From NCBI GenBank assembly GCA_050742455.1, contig JBOGIG010000074.1, positions 1-49,073 of the forward strand: a DNA stretch of 49,073 nucleotides, given 5' to 3'. Shown piece by piece: positions 32,131-38,929 of the stretch. The stretch comes from JBOGIG01 sp050742455 (lineage in GTDB: Bacteria > Actinomycetota > Acidimicrobiia > Acidimicrobiales > JBOGIG01). The notes beneath the pieces are model-generated. The model had not been told where the DNA came from and made no database searches. It saw only the letters and a program-made list of their open reading frames with translations. The first letter of the stretch is position 1; every line of letters begins with the position of its first letter. The translations under genes were made by a program, and so were the position numbers.

Positions 32131-33390
32131 ATGGGTTTGGTTACCGAAGGTTTCGTGGACGGGCTTCGATGCCGGGAATGTGGGAGGACCTATCCCGCCG
32201 AGGCACTCCACGTGTGCGACTTCTGCTTCGGCCCATTGGAGGTGGCCTACGACTACGAGGCCATGGCCGGAAGGGTCACCCGCCAGAGTATCGCCGCGGG
32301 GCCGCTGACCATCTGGCGCTACGCCGACCTGCTGCCCGTGGGCGGCCCCGATGCCGTCGATCTCGGGGCCGGGTTCACTCCTTTGGTGCGGGCCGATCGG
32401 TTGGCTGCCGAGCTCGGCCTGGGCCAACTGTGGCTGAAGAATGACACCCTCAACCCGACCGGCTCGTTCAAGGACCGGGTCACATCAGTGGCCTTGACCA
32501 AAGCCCGCCAACTGGGCTTCAAGGTGGCGGCGTGTGCCTCGACAGGCAACCTGGCCAACTCCGTGGCGGCCCATGCCGCTCGGGCGGGCATGGAGTCCTA
32601 CGTTTTCATTCCTGCCGACCTGGAAGCGGCCAAGATCACGACCACGGCCGTGTATGGGGGCCACCTGATCGCAGTGGAGGGGAACTACGACGACGTCAAC
32701 CGGCTGTGCGCCGAGCTGACGAGTGAAGAGCCCACGTGGGCCTTTGTCAACGTCAACGTGCGCACCTACTACGCCGAGGGGTCCAAGACCCTGGCCTTTG
32801 AGGTCGCCGAACAGCTCGGTTGGAAGGCTCCTGATCACGTGGTCGTCCCCGTGGGGTCGGGTAGCCAGTTGGTCAAGATCCACAAAGGATTTTCCGAGTT
32901 GGCCCAACTGGGTCTTATAGATCCCGCCTCCCACGTACGGGTCTCGGGGGCACAGGCCCAGGGCTGCTCACCGGTGGCCACAGCCTTCGCCGAAGGGGTG
33001 GACATGATCCGTCCGGTGCGGCCCAAGACCATCGCGAAATCGCTGGCTATCGGTAATCCGGCCGATGGCTGGTACGCCTTGGAGACGGTGCGGGCCACGG
33101 GAGGAGCACTGGCTGCTGTGACCGATGAGGAGATCATCGAGGGGATCGGACTGCTGGCCCGGACCGAAGGCATATTCGCTGAGACCGCGGGCGGGGTGAC
33201 GGTGGCCACCCTGGCCAAGCTGGCCGCGTCGGGCGTCGTTCGCCCAGACGAGGTGGTTACGGCCTTTATTACCGGACATGGACTGAAGACGGTCGAGGCC
33301 GTTGCCCCGGTGGTCGGGCCTACCGCTACCATCGCGCCAAGCCTGGAGAGCTTTGCTTCGGCGATGGAGAACCAAGGGAGCAAGACGTGA
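32131..33390 (+). CDS. thrC: Threonine-synthase-like PLP enzyme under SAM riboswitch; candidate homocysteine synthase
   Basis: 419 residues, fold-type II PLP enzyme. N-terminal zinc ribbon C14-x2-C17, C29-x2-C32 as in actinobacterial ThrC. PLP lysine K114 in LNPTGSFKDRV, then CASTGNLANSVAAHAARAG, VPVGSGSQLVKIHKG, GAQAQGCSPVATAF and FAETAGGVTVATL. By sequence it is a threonine synthase homologue acting on O-phosphohomoserine. However, it is controlled by a SAM riboswitch and coupled (GTGA) to a Gly-Gly sulfur carrier, which fits replacement of phosphate by sulfide to give homocysteine. ATG 32131 set by gaggag. Whether it makes threonine, homocysteine or both cannot be decided from sequence. 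Confidence 0.88.
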   Translation: MGLVTEGFVDGLRCRECGRTYPAEALHVCDFCFGPLEVAYDYEAMAGRVTRQSIAAGPLTIWRYADLLPVGGPDAVDLGAGFTPLVRADRLAAELGLGQLWLKNDTLNPTGSFKDRVTSVALTKARQLGFKVAACASTGNLANSVAAHAARAGMESYVFIPADLEAAKITTTAVYGGHLIAVEGNYDDVNRLCAELTSEEPTWAFVNVNVRTYYAEGSKTLAFEVAEQLGWKAPDHVVVPVGSGSQLVKIHKGFSELAQLGLIDPASHVRVSGAQAQGCSPVATAFAEGVDMIRPVRPKTIAKSLAIGNPADGWYALETVRATGGALAAVTDEEIIEGIGLLARTEGIFAETAGGVTVATLAKLAASGVVRPDEVVTAFITGHGLKTVEAVAPVVGPTATIAPSLESFASAMENQGSKT

Positions 33391-33662
33391 GTGTAAAGGT
33401 CCGCATACCTACCCAACTTCGCACCCTGACCGGAGGGGCCGGGGAGGTGTCGGTGGAGGGAGCGACGGTGGGCGAGGCCCTCATTGCCCTCGACGTCGGC
33501 CACCCCGGCCTGGCCGACCGCCTTTTCGACGAGTCGGGTGCCCTGCGCCGCTTCGTCAATGTGTTCCTGGCCGACGAGGACGTTCGGTTCCTTTCGGGCC
33601 TGGCCACCACCGTGGATGCCGGCCAGGTCATTTCGATCGTCCCCGCCGTGGCGGGAGGGTAG
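33387..33662 (+). CDS. MoaD/ThiS/CysO-like sulfur-carrier protein with Gly-Gly terminus
   Basis: 91 residues, beta-grasp: KVRIPTQLRTLTGGAGEVSV, then GATVGEALIALDVGHPGLAD, RRFVNVFLADEDVRFLSGL, DAGQVISIVPAVAGG with the protein ending exactly at Gly-Gly. In this family the C-terminal Gly is adenylated and converted to a thiocarboxylate that donates sulfur. GTG start overlaps the ThrC-like stop. No MoeB/ThiF activator or JAMM hydrolase is adjacent. Closest in style to mycobacterial CysO, whose partner CysM is also a fold-type II PLP enzyme. Confidence 0.92.
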   Translation: MSVKVRIPTQLRTLTGGAGEVSVEGATVGEALIALDVGHPGLADRLFDESGALRRFVNVFLADEDVRFLSGLATTVDAGQVISIVPAVAGG

Positions 33663-33681
33663 CGGGCGGATAGCGAGCGGG
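33660..33681 (+). repeat. 11-bp tandem duplication starting on the sulfur-carrier stop codon
   Basis: tagcgggcgga (33660) and tagcgagcggg (33671), 9 of 11 identical. The first three bases of unit 1 are the stop codon after Gly-Gly. Confidence 0.65.
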
Positions 33682-33712
33682 GTTGCGCACGGGACTCCGG
33701 CGTGGTTTGCTA

Positions 33713-33739
33713 TTAGCACTCAAGCCTTGAGAGTGCTAA
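33713..33739. promoter_or_regulatory. CIRCE element (HrcA operator)
   Basis: TTAGCACTC, 9-bp spacer, GAGTGCTAA: a perfect match to the CIRCE consensus, 41 bp before groEL. TATTAG (33711-33716) at its left edge may be the -10 box. Confidence 0.98.
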
Positions 33740-33780
33740 AGCGCAGGATCCACAACCCATCCCAACGGAGGGAACTCGAT

Positions 33781-35403
33781 ATGTCCAAGATGATCAGTTT
33801 TGACGAGCAGGCTCGCCGGTCTCTCGAACGAGGGATGAACCAGCTGGCTGATGCCGTTCGAGTGACCCTCGGCCCCAAGGGCCGCAACGTGGTCCTGGAC
33901 AAGAAGTGGGGCGCCCCCACCATCACCAATGACGGCGTGTCCATCGCCAAGGACATCGAGCTCGAAGATCCCTACGAGAGGATCGGGGCCGAACTGGTCA
34001 AGGAAGTAGCCAAGAAGACCGACGACGTAGCGGGTGACGGAACCACTACTGCGACCGTCCTGGCCTGGGCCATGGTCCGGGAGGGTCTGCGCAACGTAGC
34101 CGCCAACGCCAATCCGATGTCGCTGAAGAAGGGCATCGAAGTCGGCGTGGAAGCTGCCGTGGCGTCCCTCAGGTCGATCTCCAAGGACACCGTTTCCAAG
34201 GACCAGATCGCCCAGGTCGCCTCTATTTCGGCTGCTGACAGCGAGATCGGCGAGATGATCTCCGAAGCCATCGACAAGGTGGGTAAGGACGGTGTCATCA
34301 CCGTCGAGGAGTCCCAGACCTTCGGTATGGAGATGGACCTGGTCGAGGGCATGCGCTTTGACAAGGGCTTCATCTCCCCCTACTTCGTGACCGACCCCGA
34401 GCGCATGGAAGCCACGCTCGAAGATGCCTACGTGCTGTTGGTCGGTTCGAAGATCTCGGCCGTGCGCGACCTGCTTCCCATCCTGGAAAAGGTCATGCAG
34501 TCGGGCAAGCCACTGGTCATCGTGGCCGAGGACGTCGAGGGCGAGGCCCTGGCCACCCTGGTGGTCAACAAGATCCGAGGCACCTTCAAGAGTGCTGCGG
34601 TCAAGGCCCCTGGTTTTGGCGAGCGACGCAAGGCCATGCTTCAAGACATTGCCGTGCTCACCGGTGGACAAGTGGTCACCGAAGAGGTCGGTCTCAAGCT
34701 GGAGAGCGTGACCCTGGACCTGCTGGGGCGGGCACGCAAGGTGGTCGTCACCAAAGACGAGACGACTATCGTCGAGGGCGCCGGCACCGACAAGGACATC
34801 AAGGGCCGGGTGAACCAGATCAAGGCGGAGATCGAAAACACCGATTCGGACTATGACCGGGAGAAGCTCCAGGAGCGCCTCGCCAAGCTGTCCGGCGGAG
34901 TGGCCGTCATCAAGGTGGGAGCGGCCACCGAGGTGGAGCTCAAGGAAAAGAAGCACCGCATCGAAGATGCCGTGTCGACCACCAAGGCCGCGGTGGAAGA
35001 AGGAGTGGTTCCTGGCGGTGGCGTGGCTCTCCTGCGGGCCCAGAGCGCCATCAACATCGCTGCCGACAAGCTGGAAGGCGATGAGGCCACCGGAGCCCGC
35101 ATCGTGGCCCGCGCCGTGGAGGAGCCCCTCAAGCAGATTGCCATCAACGCCGGACTTGAGGGTGGCGTGGTGATCGAGAAGGTCAGGTCGATGAAGAAGG
35201 TGGCCGAGGGGCTCAATGCCGCCACCGGGGAATACGAGGACCTGTTCAAGGCCGGGGTTATCGATGCCGCCAAGGTCACCCGCTCGGCCCTACAGAACGC
35301 CGCATCCATTGCCGCACTGTTCCTGACCACCGAGGCAGTGATCGTAGACAAGCCCGAGGAGAGTTCTCCGGCCATGCCCGGCGGAGGCATGGAGGACTAC
35401 TAG
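33781..35403 (+). CDS. groEL: 60-kDa chaperonin GroEL
   Basis: 540 residues. KMISFDEQARRSLERGMNQL start, ATP site VTLGPKGRNVVLD and GDGTTTATVLAWAMV, AAVKAPGFGERRKAMLQDIA, VPGGGVALLRA, and a short Gly/Met tail (MPGGGMEDY). ATG 33781 with ggaggg about 9 bp upstream. It follows a perfect CIRCE element, so heat-inducible repression by HrcA is expected. No groES is adjacent, so groES lies elsewhere. The stop TAG begins a 29-bp tandem duplication. Confidence 0.98.
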   Translation: MSKMISFDEQARRSLERGMNQLADAVRVTLGPKGRNVVLDKKWGAPTITNDGVSIAKDIELEDPYERIGAELVKEVAKKTDDVAGDGTTTATVLAWAMVREGLRNVAANANPMSLKKGIEVGVEAAVASLRSISKDTVSKDQIAQVASISAADSEIGEMISEAIDKVGKDGVITVEESQTFGMEMDLVEGMRFDKGFISPYFVTDPERMEATLEDAYVLLVGSKISAVRDLLPILEKVMQSGKPLVIVAEDVEGEALATLVVNKIRGTFKSAAVKAPGFGERRKAMLQDIAVLTGGQVVTEEVGLKLESVTLDLLGRARKVVVTKDETTIVEGAGTDKDIKGRVNQIKAEIENTDSDYDREKLQERLAKLSGGVAVIKVGAATEVELKEKKHRIEDAVSTTKAAVEEGVVPGGGVALLRAQSAINIAADKLEGDEATGARIVARAVEEPLKQIAINAGLEGGVVIEKVRSMKKVAEGLNAATGEYEDLFKAGVIDAAKVTRSALQNAASIAALFLTTEAVIVDKPEESSPAMPGGGMEDY

Positions 35404-35458
35404 ATAGCCCGGCATCCGTGCCGGACCGATAGATAGCCCGACATCCGTGCCGGACCGA
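35401..35458 (+). repeat. 29-bp tandem duplication beginning with the groEL stop; each unit a hairpin
   Basis: Units at 35401 and 35430, one mismatch. Each contains a 6-bp stem and 4-base loop: CCGGCA-tccg-TGCCGG (35409-35424) and CCGACA-tccg-TGCCGG (35438-35453). Confidence 0.95.
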
Positions 35459-35468
35459 TGGATTTGCC

Positions 35469-35505
35469 CGAGGACCGGGTCTGGGACGACCAGGCCCGGT
35501 CCTCG
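35469..35505 (+). terminator. Strong hairpin, likely groEL terminator
   Basis: CGAGGACCGGG pairs with CCCGGTCCTCG (11 bp) and an inner CTGG/CCAG pairing closes a 5-base loop. No T-run follows, as is usual in GC-rich actinobacteria. Confidence 0.8.
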
Positions 35506-35520
35506 CTGATTGTCCCCGAG

Positions 35521-35526
35521 TAGGAT
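35521..35526 (+). promoter_or_regulatory. -10 box TAGGAT for a putative leaderless chdC mRNA
   Basis: TAGGAT, 6 nt, then ATG 35533; begins 15 bp after the groEL terminator. Confidence 0.6.
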
Positions 35527-35532
35527 TGAGAG

Positions 35533-36225
35533 ATGTCCGCAACCTCCGATTCCGTGGCGCCGTCCGTCGGATGGGGTGTGGTGCACCTGTTCTGTAAGTT
35601 CAACGCCGAGACGGACCCTCAAGGCGTTCTTGCCGCGGTCAAGGCAGCCCAGGAAGGCGATCACCAAGTGGTCTCGGTCGCCGTGCTCGGACACAAGGCT
35701 GATCTGGGGTTCATGGCCGTCGGACCCGACCTGTGGAGGCTGAGAGAATTTCAAGCCGGGCTGGCCAAGGCCGGTATGGAGGTGGTCGACTCCTATGTCT
35801 CTTTGACCGAGCTGTCCGAGTACTCCCAGGGTCTCCCCGAGGAAGTCCGCCAAGCCCGACTGTTCCCTCGGCTGCCGCCGCCGGGCAAAAGTGCCTTCTG
35901 CTTCTATCCCATGTCAAAGCGGCGCAATCCCAGCCAGAACTGGTACACATTGGACTTCGAAAGACGCCGGGACCTGATGTACGGCCACGGGGCCACGGGA
36001 CGTACCTTCGCCGGACGGATTGTCCAGGTAATCACCGGGTCGGCCGGCCTGGACGACTTCGAGTGGGGGGTCACCCTGTTCGGCGCCCACCCCGACGACC
36101 TCAAGGAAGTGGTCTACACCATGCGCTACGACGAAGCCTCGGCCGAATATGCCGAGTTCGGCCCGTTCATTACCGGGATGGTGGCCCCGGCGGACGAGGT
36201 CGTTTCCCGCATCGGGTTGGCCTGA
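35533..36225 (+). CDS. chdC: Coproheme decarboxylase (chlorite-dismutase-like family)
   Basis: Final step of the coproporphyrin-dependent heme pathway of Gram-positives: decarboxylates coproheme to heme b. 230 residues. Motifs: SYVSLTELSEY, FCFYPMSKRRNPSQNWYTL, LMYGHGATGRTFAGRIVQVI (heme-ligand His region), ITGSAGLDDFEWGVTLFGA and MRYDEASAEYAEFGPF. No other heme genes adjoin it. ATG 35533 lies 6 nt after a -10 box. Confidence 0.93.
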   Translation: MSATSDSVAPSVGWGVVHLFCKFNAETDPQGVLAAVKAAQEGDHQVVSVAVLGHKADLGFMAVGPDLWRLREFQAGLAKAGMEVVDSYVSLTELSEYSQGLPEEVRQARLFPRLPPPGKSAFCFYPMSKRRNPSQNWYTLDFERRRDLMYGHGATGRTFAGRIVQVITGSAGLDDFEWGVTLFGAHPDDLKEVVYTMRYDEASAEYAEFGPFITGMVAPADEVVSRIGLA

Positions 36226-36241
36226 GGCGGTCGTGGGAGAC

Positions 36242-37045
36242 ATGTCGCGGCTGGAGGGCCGCCTCAAGGAATTGGACCGGGTGGTGGTGGCGTTCTCCGG
36301 TGGGGCCGACTCGGCCTTCCTGGCCCGCGTGGCCCACGACTCCCTGGGACCGGGCCGGGTGACGTGCATTACTGCGGTCTCGCCCTCACTCGCCGGCGAG
36401 GAGGAAGCGGATTGCGGGGCCCTGGCTGCCGAGTGGGGGTTGGAATGGCGCACCGTATATACGGACGAGATGGAAAATCCGAAATATGTGGTCAATGACG
36501 CGATGAGGTGCTTTCACTGCAAATCCGAGCTCATGTCCGCGCTCGGCCCCGTGGCCGAGGGTAGCGGAGCCACCGTTGTGCTCGGGGTAAACCTGGACGA
36601 TCTGGGTGATCACCGGCCCGGTCAGCAGGCCGCGGCCGCCCTGGGGGCGGTATTCCCTTTGGTCGATGCCGGCTATACCAAGCAAGACGTCCGCATGGCA
36701 TCGCGCCGGCTCGGCTTGCGGACGTGGGACAAACCGGCGGCGGCCTGCCTCTCATCCCGGATCCCGTACGGGACGCCTGTGACCCTCGACGTGCTCAAGT
36801 CTGTGGGCCGGGCCGAATCGGCACTCAGGGCGCTGGGCTTTGCCCAACTGCGGGTTCGCCACTATGGCAACCTGGCCCGCATCGAGTTGGAGGAAGCGGA
36901 CATGGCCAGGGCCGTGGCCATCCGTGGCGAGTTGGTGGCTGCCGTGAGTTCAGCGGGCTACGACTACGTCACCCTCGACCTGGCCGGCTTCCGGTCTGGC
37001 AACCTCAATCGGGCCCTGGCCCCCTCCGATCGGGAAGGCCGATGA
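36242..37045 (+). CDS. larE: LarE-type ATP-dependent sacrificial sulfur transferase
   Basis: 267 residues, PP-loop ATPase: VVVAFSGGADSAFLARVA, CFHCKSELM, VNLDDLGDHRPGQQAA, AGYTKQDVRMASRRLGLRTW, and DKPAAACLSSRIPYGTPVT, with C169 at the position of the sacrificial Cys of lactobacillar LarE. In the known pathway LarE sulfurates the nickel-pincer cofactor precursor made by LarB, with LarC inserting nickel; neither partner is in this window. ATG 36242 follows gggaga. The stop overlaps the NIL-domain gene (ATGA), so a joint sulfur role is plausible. Confidence 0.9.
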   Translation: MSRLEGRLKELDRVVVAFSGGADSAFLARVAHDSLGPGRVTCITAVSPSLAGEEEADCGALAAEWGLEWRTVYTDEMENPKYVVNDAMRCFHCKSELMSALGPVAEGSGATVVLGVNLDDLGDHRPGQQAAAALGAVFPLVDAGYTKQDVRMASRRLGLRTWDKPAAACLSSRIPYGTPVTLDVLKSVGRAESALRALGFAQLRVRHYGNLARIELEEADMARAVAIRGELVAAVSSAGYDYVTLDLAGFRSGNLNRALAPSDREGR

Positions 37046-37281
37046 CCTCGATTCGCGTTAATCTGACCTATCCCGAGAACCTGATCCGCCAACCCATCAT
37101 CGCCACCCTGGTGCGGGATTTCGACGTTCTGGCGAACATACGGCGAGCCAGCGTGGAGGACACCGTGGGATGGATGATGTGCGAACTGGTCGGTGAGCAT
37201 GAGAACGTGGAACGAGCCATGGAGTGGATGCGTGTCCAGGGCGTCGACGTCGCCCTCTTGGGGGACGTGGTAGAGGGCTGA
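37042..37281 (+). CDS. Small NIL-domain protein
   Basis: 79 residues, a stand-alone NIL domain: SIRVNLTYPENLIRQPIIAT, LVRDFDVLANIRRASVED, TVGWMMCELVGEHENVERAM, QGVDVALLGD. NIL domains occur at the end of the methionine importer ATPase MetN and in ferredoxin-fused proteins tied to homocysteine synthesis in anaerobes, so a sulfur amino acid link is reasonable. ATG 37042 overlaps the larE stop. One Cys (in MMCEL). Precise function unknown. Confidence 0.85.
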   Translation: MTSIRVNLTYPENLIRQPIIATLVRDFDVLANIRRASVEDTVGWMMCELVGEHENVERAMEWMRVQGVDVALLGDVVEG

Positions 37282-37289
37282 AGCCGGCA

Positions 37290-37375
37290 CCGAGCACCGG
37301 GGACCGAGTAACCGGGGACCGAGCCACTGGGGACCGAGCCACTGGGGAATGGCACCGAGCAACTGGGGAATGGGG
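37290..37375 (+). repeat. Degenerate 14-21-bp tandem repeat before the phosphoesterase gene
   Basis: Five tandem copies based on accgagccactgggg between the NIL gene and ATG 37384, with units of 14, 15, 15, 21 and 21 bp. The last unit ends shortly before the ribosome site ggggcaggag. Confidence 0.9.
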
Positions 37376-37383
37376 CAGGAGCT

Positions 37384-38589
37384 ATGAGAAACAACTGGGG
37401 ATTCAGCACGAGAGCAGGGGGACGGATCACGATCGGCGTCGGGGTCCTGGCCCTTTTGGGCACGACGTTTTCGGCCGCCACCCTAGCCACCCCCTCGCCG
37501 GCGGCGGCATCGCCCAGGCCGGTCCCCCATGTGGGACACGTCTTTGTCATAGTTTTGGAGAACAAGGGCTACGCCGCCACGTTCGGCAACCCTGGGGCCG
37601 ATCCCTACCTCGCCCGAACCCTTCCGTCGCAGGGAGCGTTGCTGACCCAGTACTACGCCACGGGCCACGAGAGCAATGACAACTACATCTCGATGATCAG
37701 CGGGCAGGGCCCCAACCTTCTAAACCAATTGGACTGCCCGGTATTTGCCAACTTCCTCGGTACCGGGCCGACCATTTATCACGGCCAGGCCCTGGGTCTG
37801 GGATGCGTCTATCCCTCCTCGGTGTCCACCATCGGCGACCAGCTCTCGCACAACCACCTGAGCTGGAAGGGCTACATGCAGGACATGGGCAACAATCCGG
37901 CACGGGAGGCGGCGGTGTGCGGTCACCCCGCCCTCAATGGACTCGACTCCACCCAGACAGCGGTGGCGGGCGACGGGTACGTCAGCCGACACGACCCGTT
38001 CGTCTATTTCCATTCCATCATCGACAATCAGGCCTACTGCGCCGCTCATGTGGTTCCCCTGGGCACCGCCGCGGGGGCACTGCCCCCTTCGGCCCCGGTG
38101 GGCACGACAGGCCTGAGCACCGATCTGGCCACCGTGGCCAGTACCCCGAACTTGAGCTTCATCGTGCCCAACGTGTGTAACGACGGCCATGATTTTCCCT
38201 GTACCAATCAGGCGTCGGGATCCAGCGCCCTGGCTAACACCGACGCTTTCCTGCGCACCTGGGTGCCGCTCATAACCCACTCGCCGGCCTTCGTGTCCGA
38301 CGGCCTCTTGTTGGTCACCTTCGACGAGTCCGATGGGCCCCAGACCGATTCGAGCTCGTGCTGCGGGGAGCTTCCCGGTCCCGACACCCTGCTCGGCGGG
38401 CTGACCGGCCTGGGCGGTGGCCGGGTGGGAGCAGTGGCCCTGTCCCCCTATATCGCCGGGGGGACGGTGAGCAACACGGCCTACAACCACTACTCGCTCT
38501 TAGCCTCGATCGAGGACAACTTCGCAGTGCCCCGCCTGGGCTATGCCGCTGACGTGCCGGCCACTTTTGGCCACGACATCTTTCGCTGA
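37384..38589 (+). CDS. Secreted phosphoesterase (acid phosphatase/phospholipase C-like, PF04185 type)
   Basis: 401 residues. A signal peptide (basic start, ITIGVGVLALLGTTFSAATL, then ASP) precedes the mature domain. HVFVIVLENKGYAATFG supplies the metal-binding Glu-Asn, ATGHESNDNYISMISG the nucleophile/metal region, LLVTFDESDGPQTDSSSC and YNHYSLLASIEDNF the rest of the metal site. Six or more Cys in pairs suggest disulfides outside the cell. Substrate unclear: phosphomonoesters or phospholipids. The stop lies in a 13-bp tandem repeat. Confidence 0.88.
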   Translation: MRNNWGFSTRAGGRITIGVGVLALLGTTFSAATLATPSPAAASPRPVPHVGHVFVIVLENKGYAATFGNPGADPYLARTLPSQGALLTQYYATGHESNDNYISMISGQGPNLLNQLDCPVFANFLGTGPTIYHGQALGLGCVYPSSVSTIGDQLSHNHLSWKGYMQDMGNNPAREAAVCGHPALNGLDSTQTAVAGDGYVSRHDPFVYFHSIIDNQAYCAAHVVPLGTAAGALPPSAPVGTTGLSTDLATVASTPNLSFIVPNVCNDGHDFPCTNQASGSSALANTDAFLRTWVPLITHSPAFVSDGLLLVTFDESDGPQTDSSSCCGELPGPDTLLGGLTGLGGGRVGAVALSPYIAGGTVSNTAYNHYSLLASIEDNFAVPRLGYAADVPATFGHDIFR

Positions 38590-38635
38590 CGGGCTCCGCT
38601 GACGGGCTCCGCTTACCGGCTCCGCTGACGGGACG
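38584..38635 (+). repeat. 13-bp tandem repeat, four units, across the phosphoesterase stop
   Basis: cgctgacgggctc at 38584 and 38597 (exact), cgcttaccggctc at 38610, cgctgacgggacg at 38623. The stop TGA (38587-38589) is in unit 1. Confidence 0.95.
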
Positions 38636-38652
38636 GGAGGGTGGATCCCGGT

Positions 38653-38856
38653 TCAGCTCCCCTGGCGCCCGTTGCGGCGCTCGTCGACCTGCCAGCCGGC
38701 CTGGGACACCTTGCGGGGCTCGTAGAAGAGGCACCCGGTGGGACAGGAAAAGGGAATGTTGCCGTTGGCTCCCACCCGACACCGTTCCAGCTTGTCGCCG
38801 CCCGGTATCGTCTGCATCACATAGTGACGGCAGTCCTCGTTGACGTTGACTGTCAC
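38653..38856 (-). CDS. Small cysteine-rich conserved-looking protein
   Basis: 67 residues from GTG 38856 (TVNVNEDCRHYVMQTIPGG). Layout: C9-x-H11, then KLERCRVGANG with C26, FSCPTGCLF with C38-x3-C42, ending in EPRKVSQAGWQ. The C-x-H and C-x3-C spacing suggests a zinc or Fe-S binding small domain. The start removes a low-quality N-terminal stretch running into the divergent gene. I do not recognise a named family; it may work with the neighbouring flavoprotein, whose gene it faces back to back. Confidence 0.7.
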   Translation of the reverse strand: MTVNVNEDCRHYVMQTIPGGDKLERCRVGANGNIPFSCPTGCLFYEPRKVSQAGWQVDERRNGRQGS

Positions 38857-38916
38857 GGTATCAAGTCTTGCAGACTCTGCCACACCGCACCGATCGTCAC
38901 GACGGCCACACGACGC

Positions 38917-38922
38917 TAACCT
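38917..38922 (+). promoter_or_regulatory. -10 box TAACCT for a putative leaderless flavoprotein mRNA
   Basis: TAACCT, 7 nt, then GTG 38930; no ribosome site. Confidence 0.5.
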
Positions 38923-38929
38923 GCGCCCG

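Noticed and set aside
33736..34956. 406-codon minus-strand open frame opposite groEL
   Set aside because: Its sequence is the antisense of a certain GroEL gene and would begin inside it; no ribosome site or family motif.
37290..37375. Possible CRISPR array
   Set aside because: Repeat units of 14-21 bp are adjacent without unique spacers and no cas genes are present; it is a minisatellite like the others.
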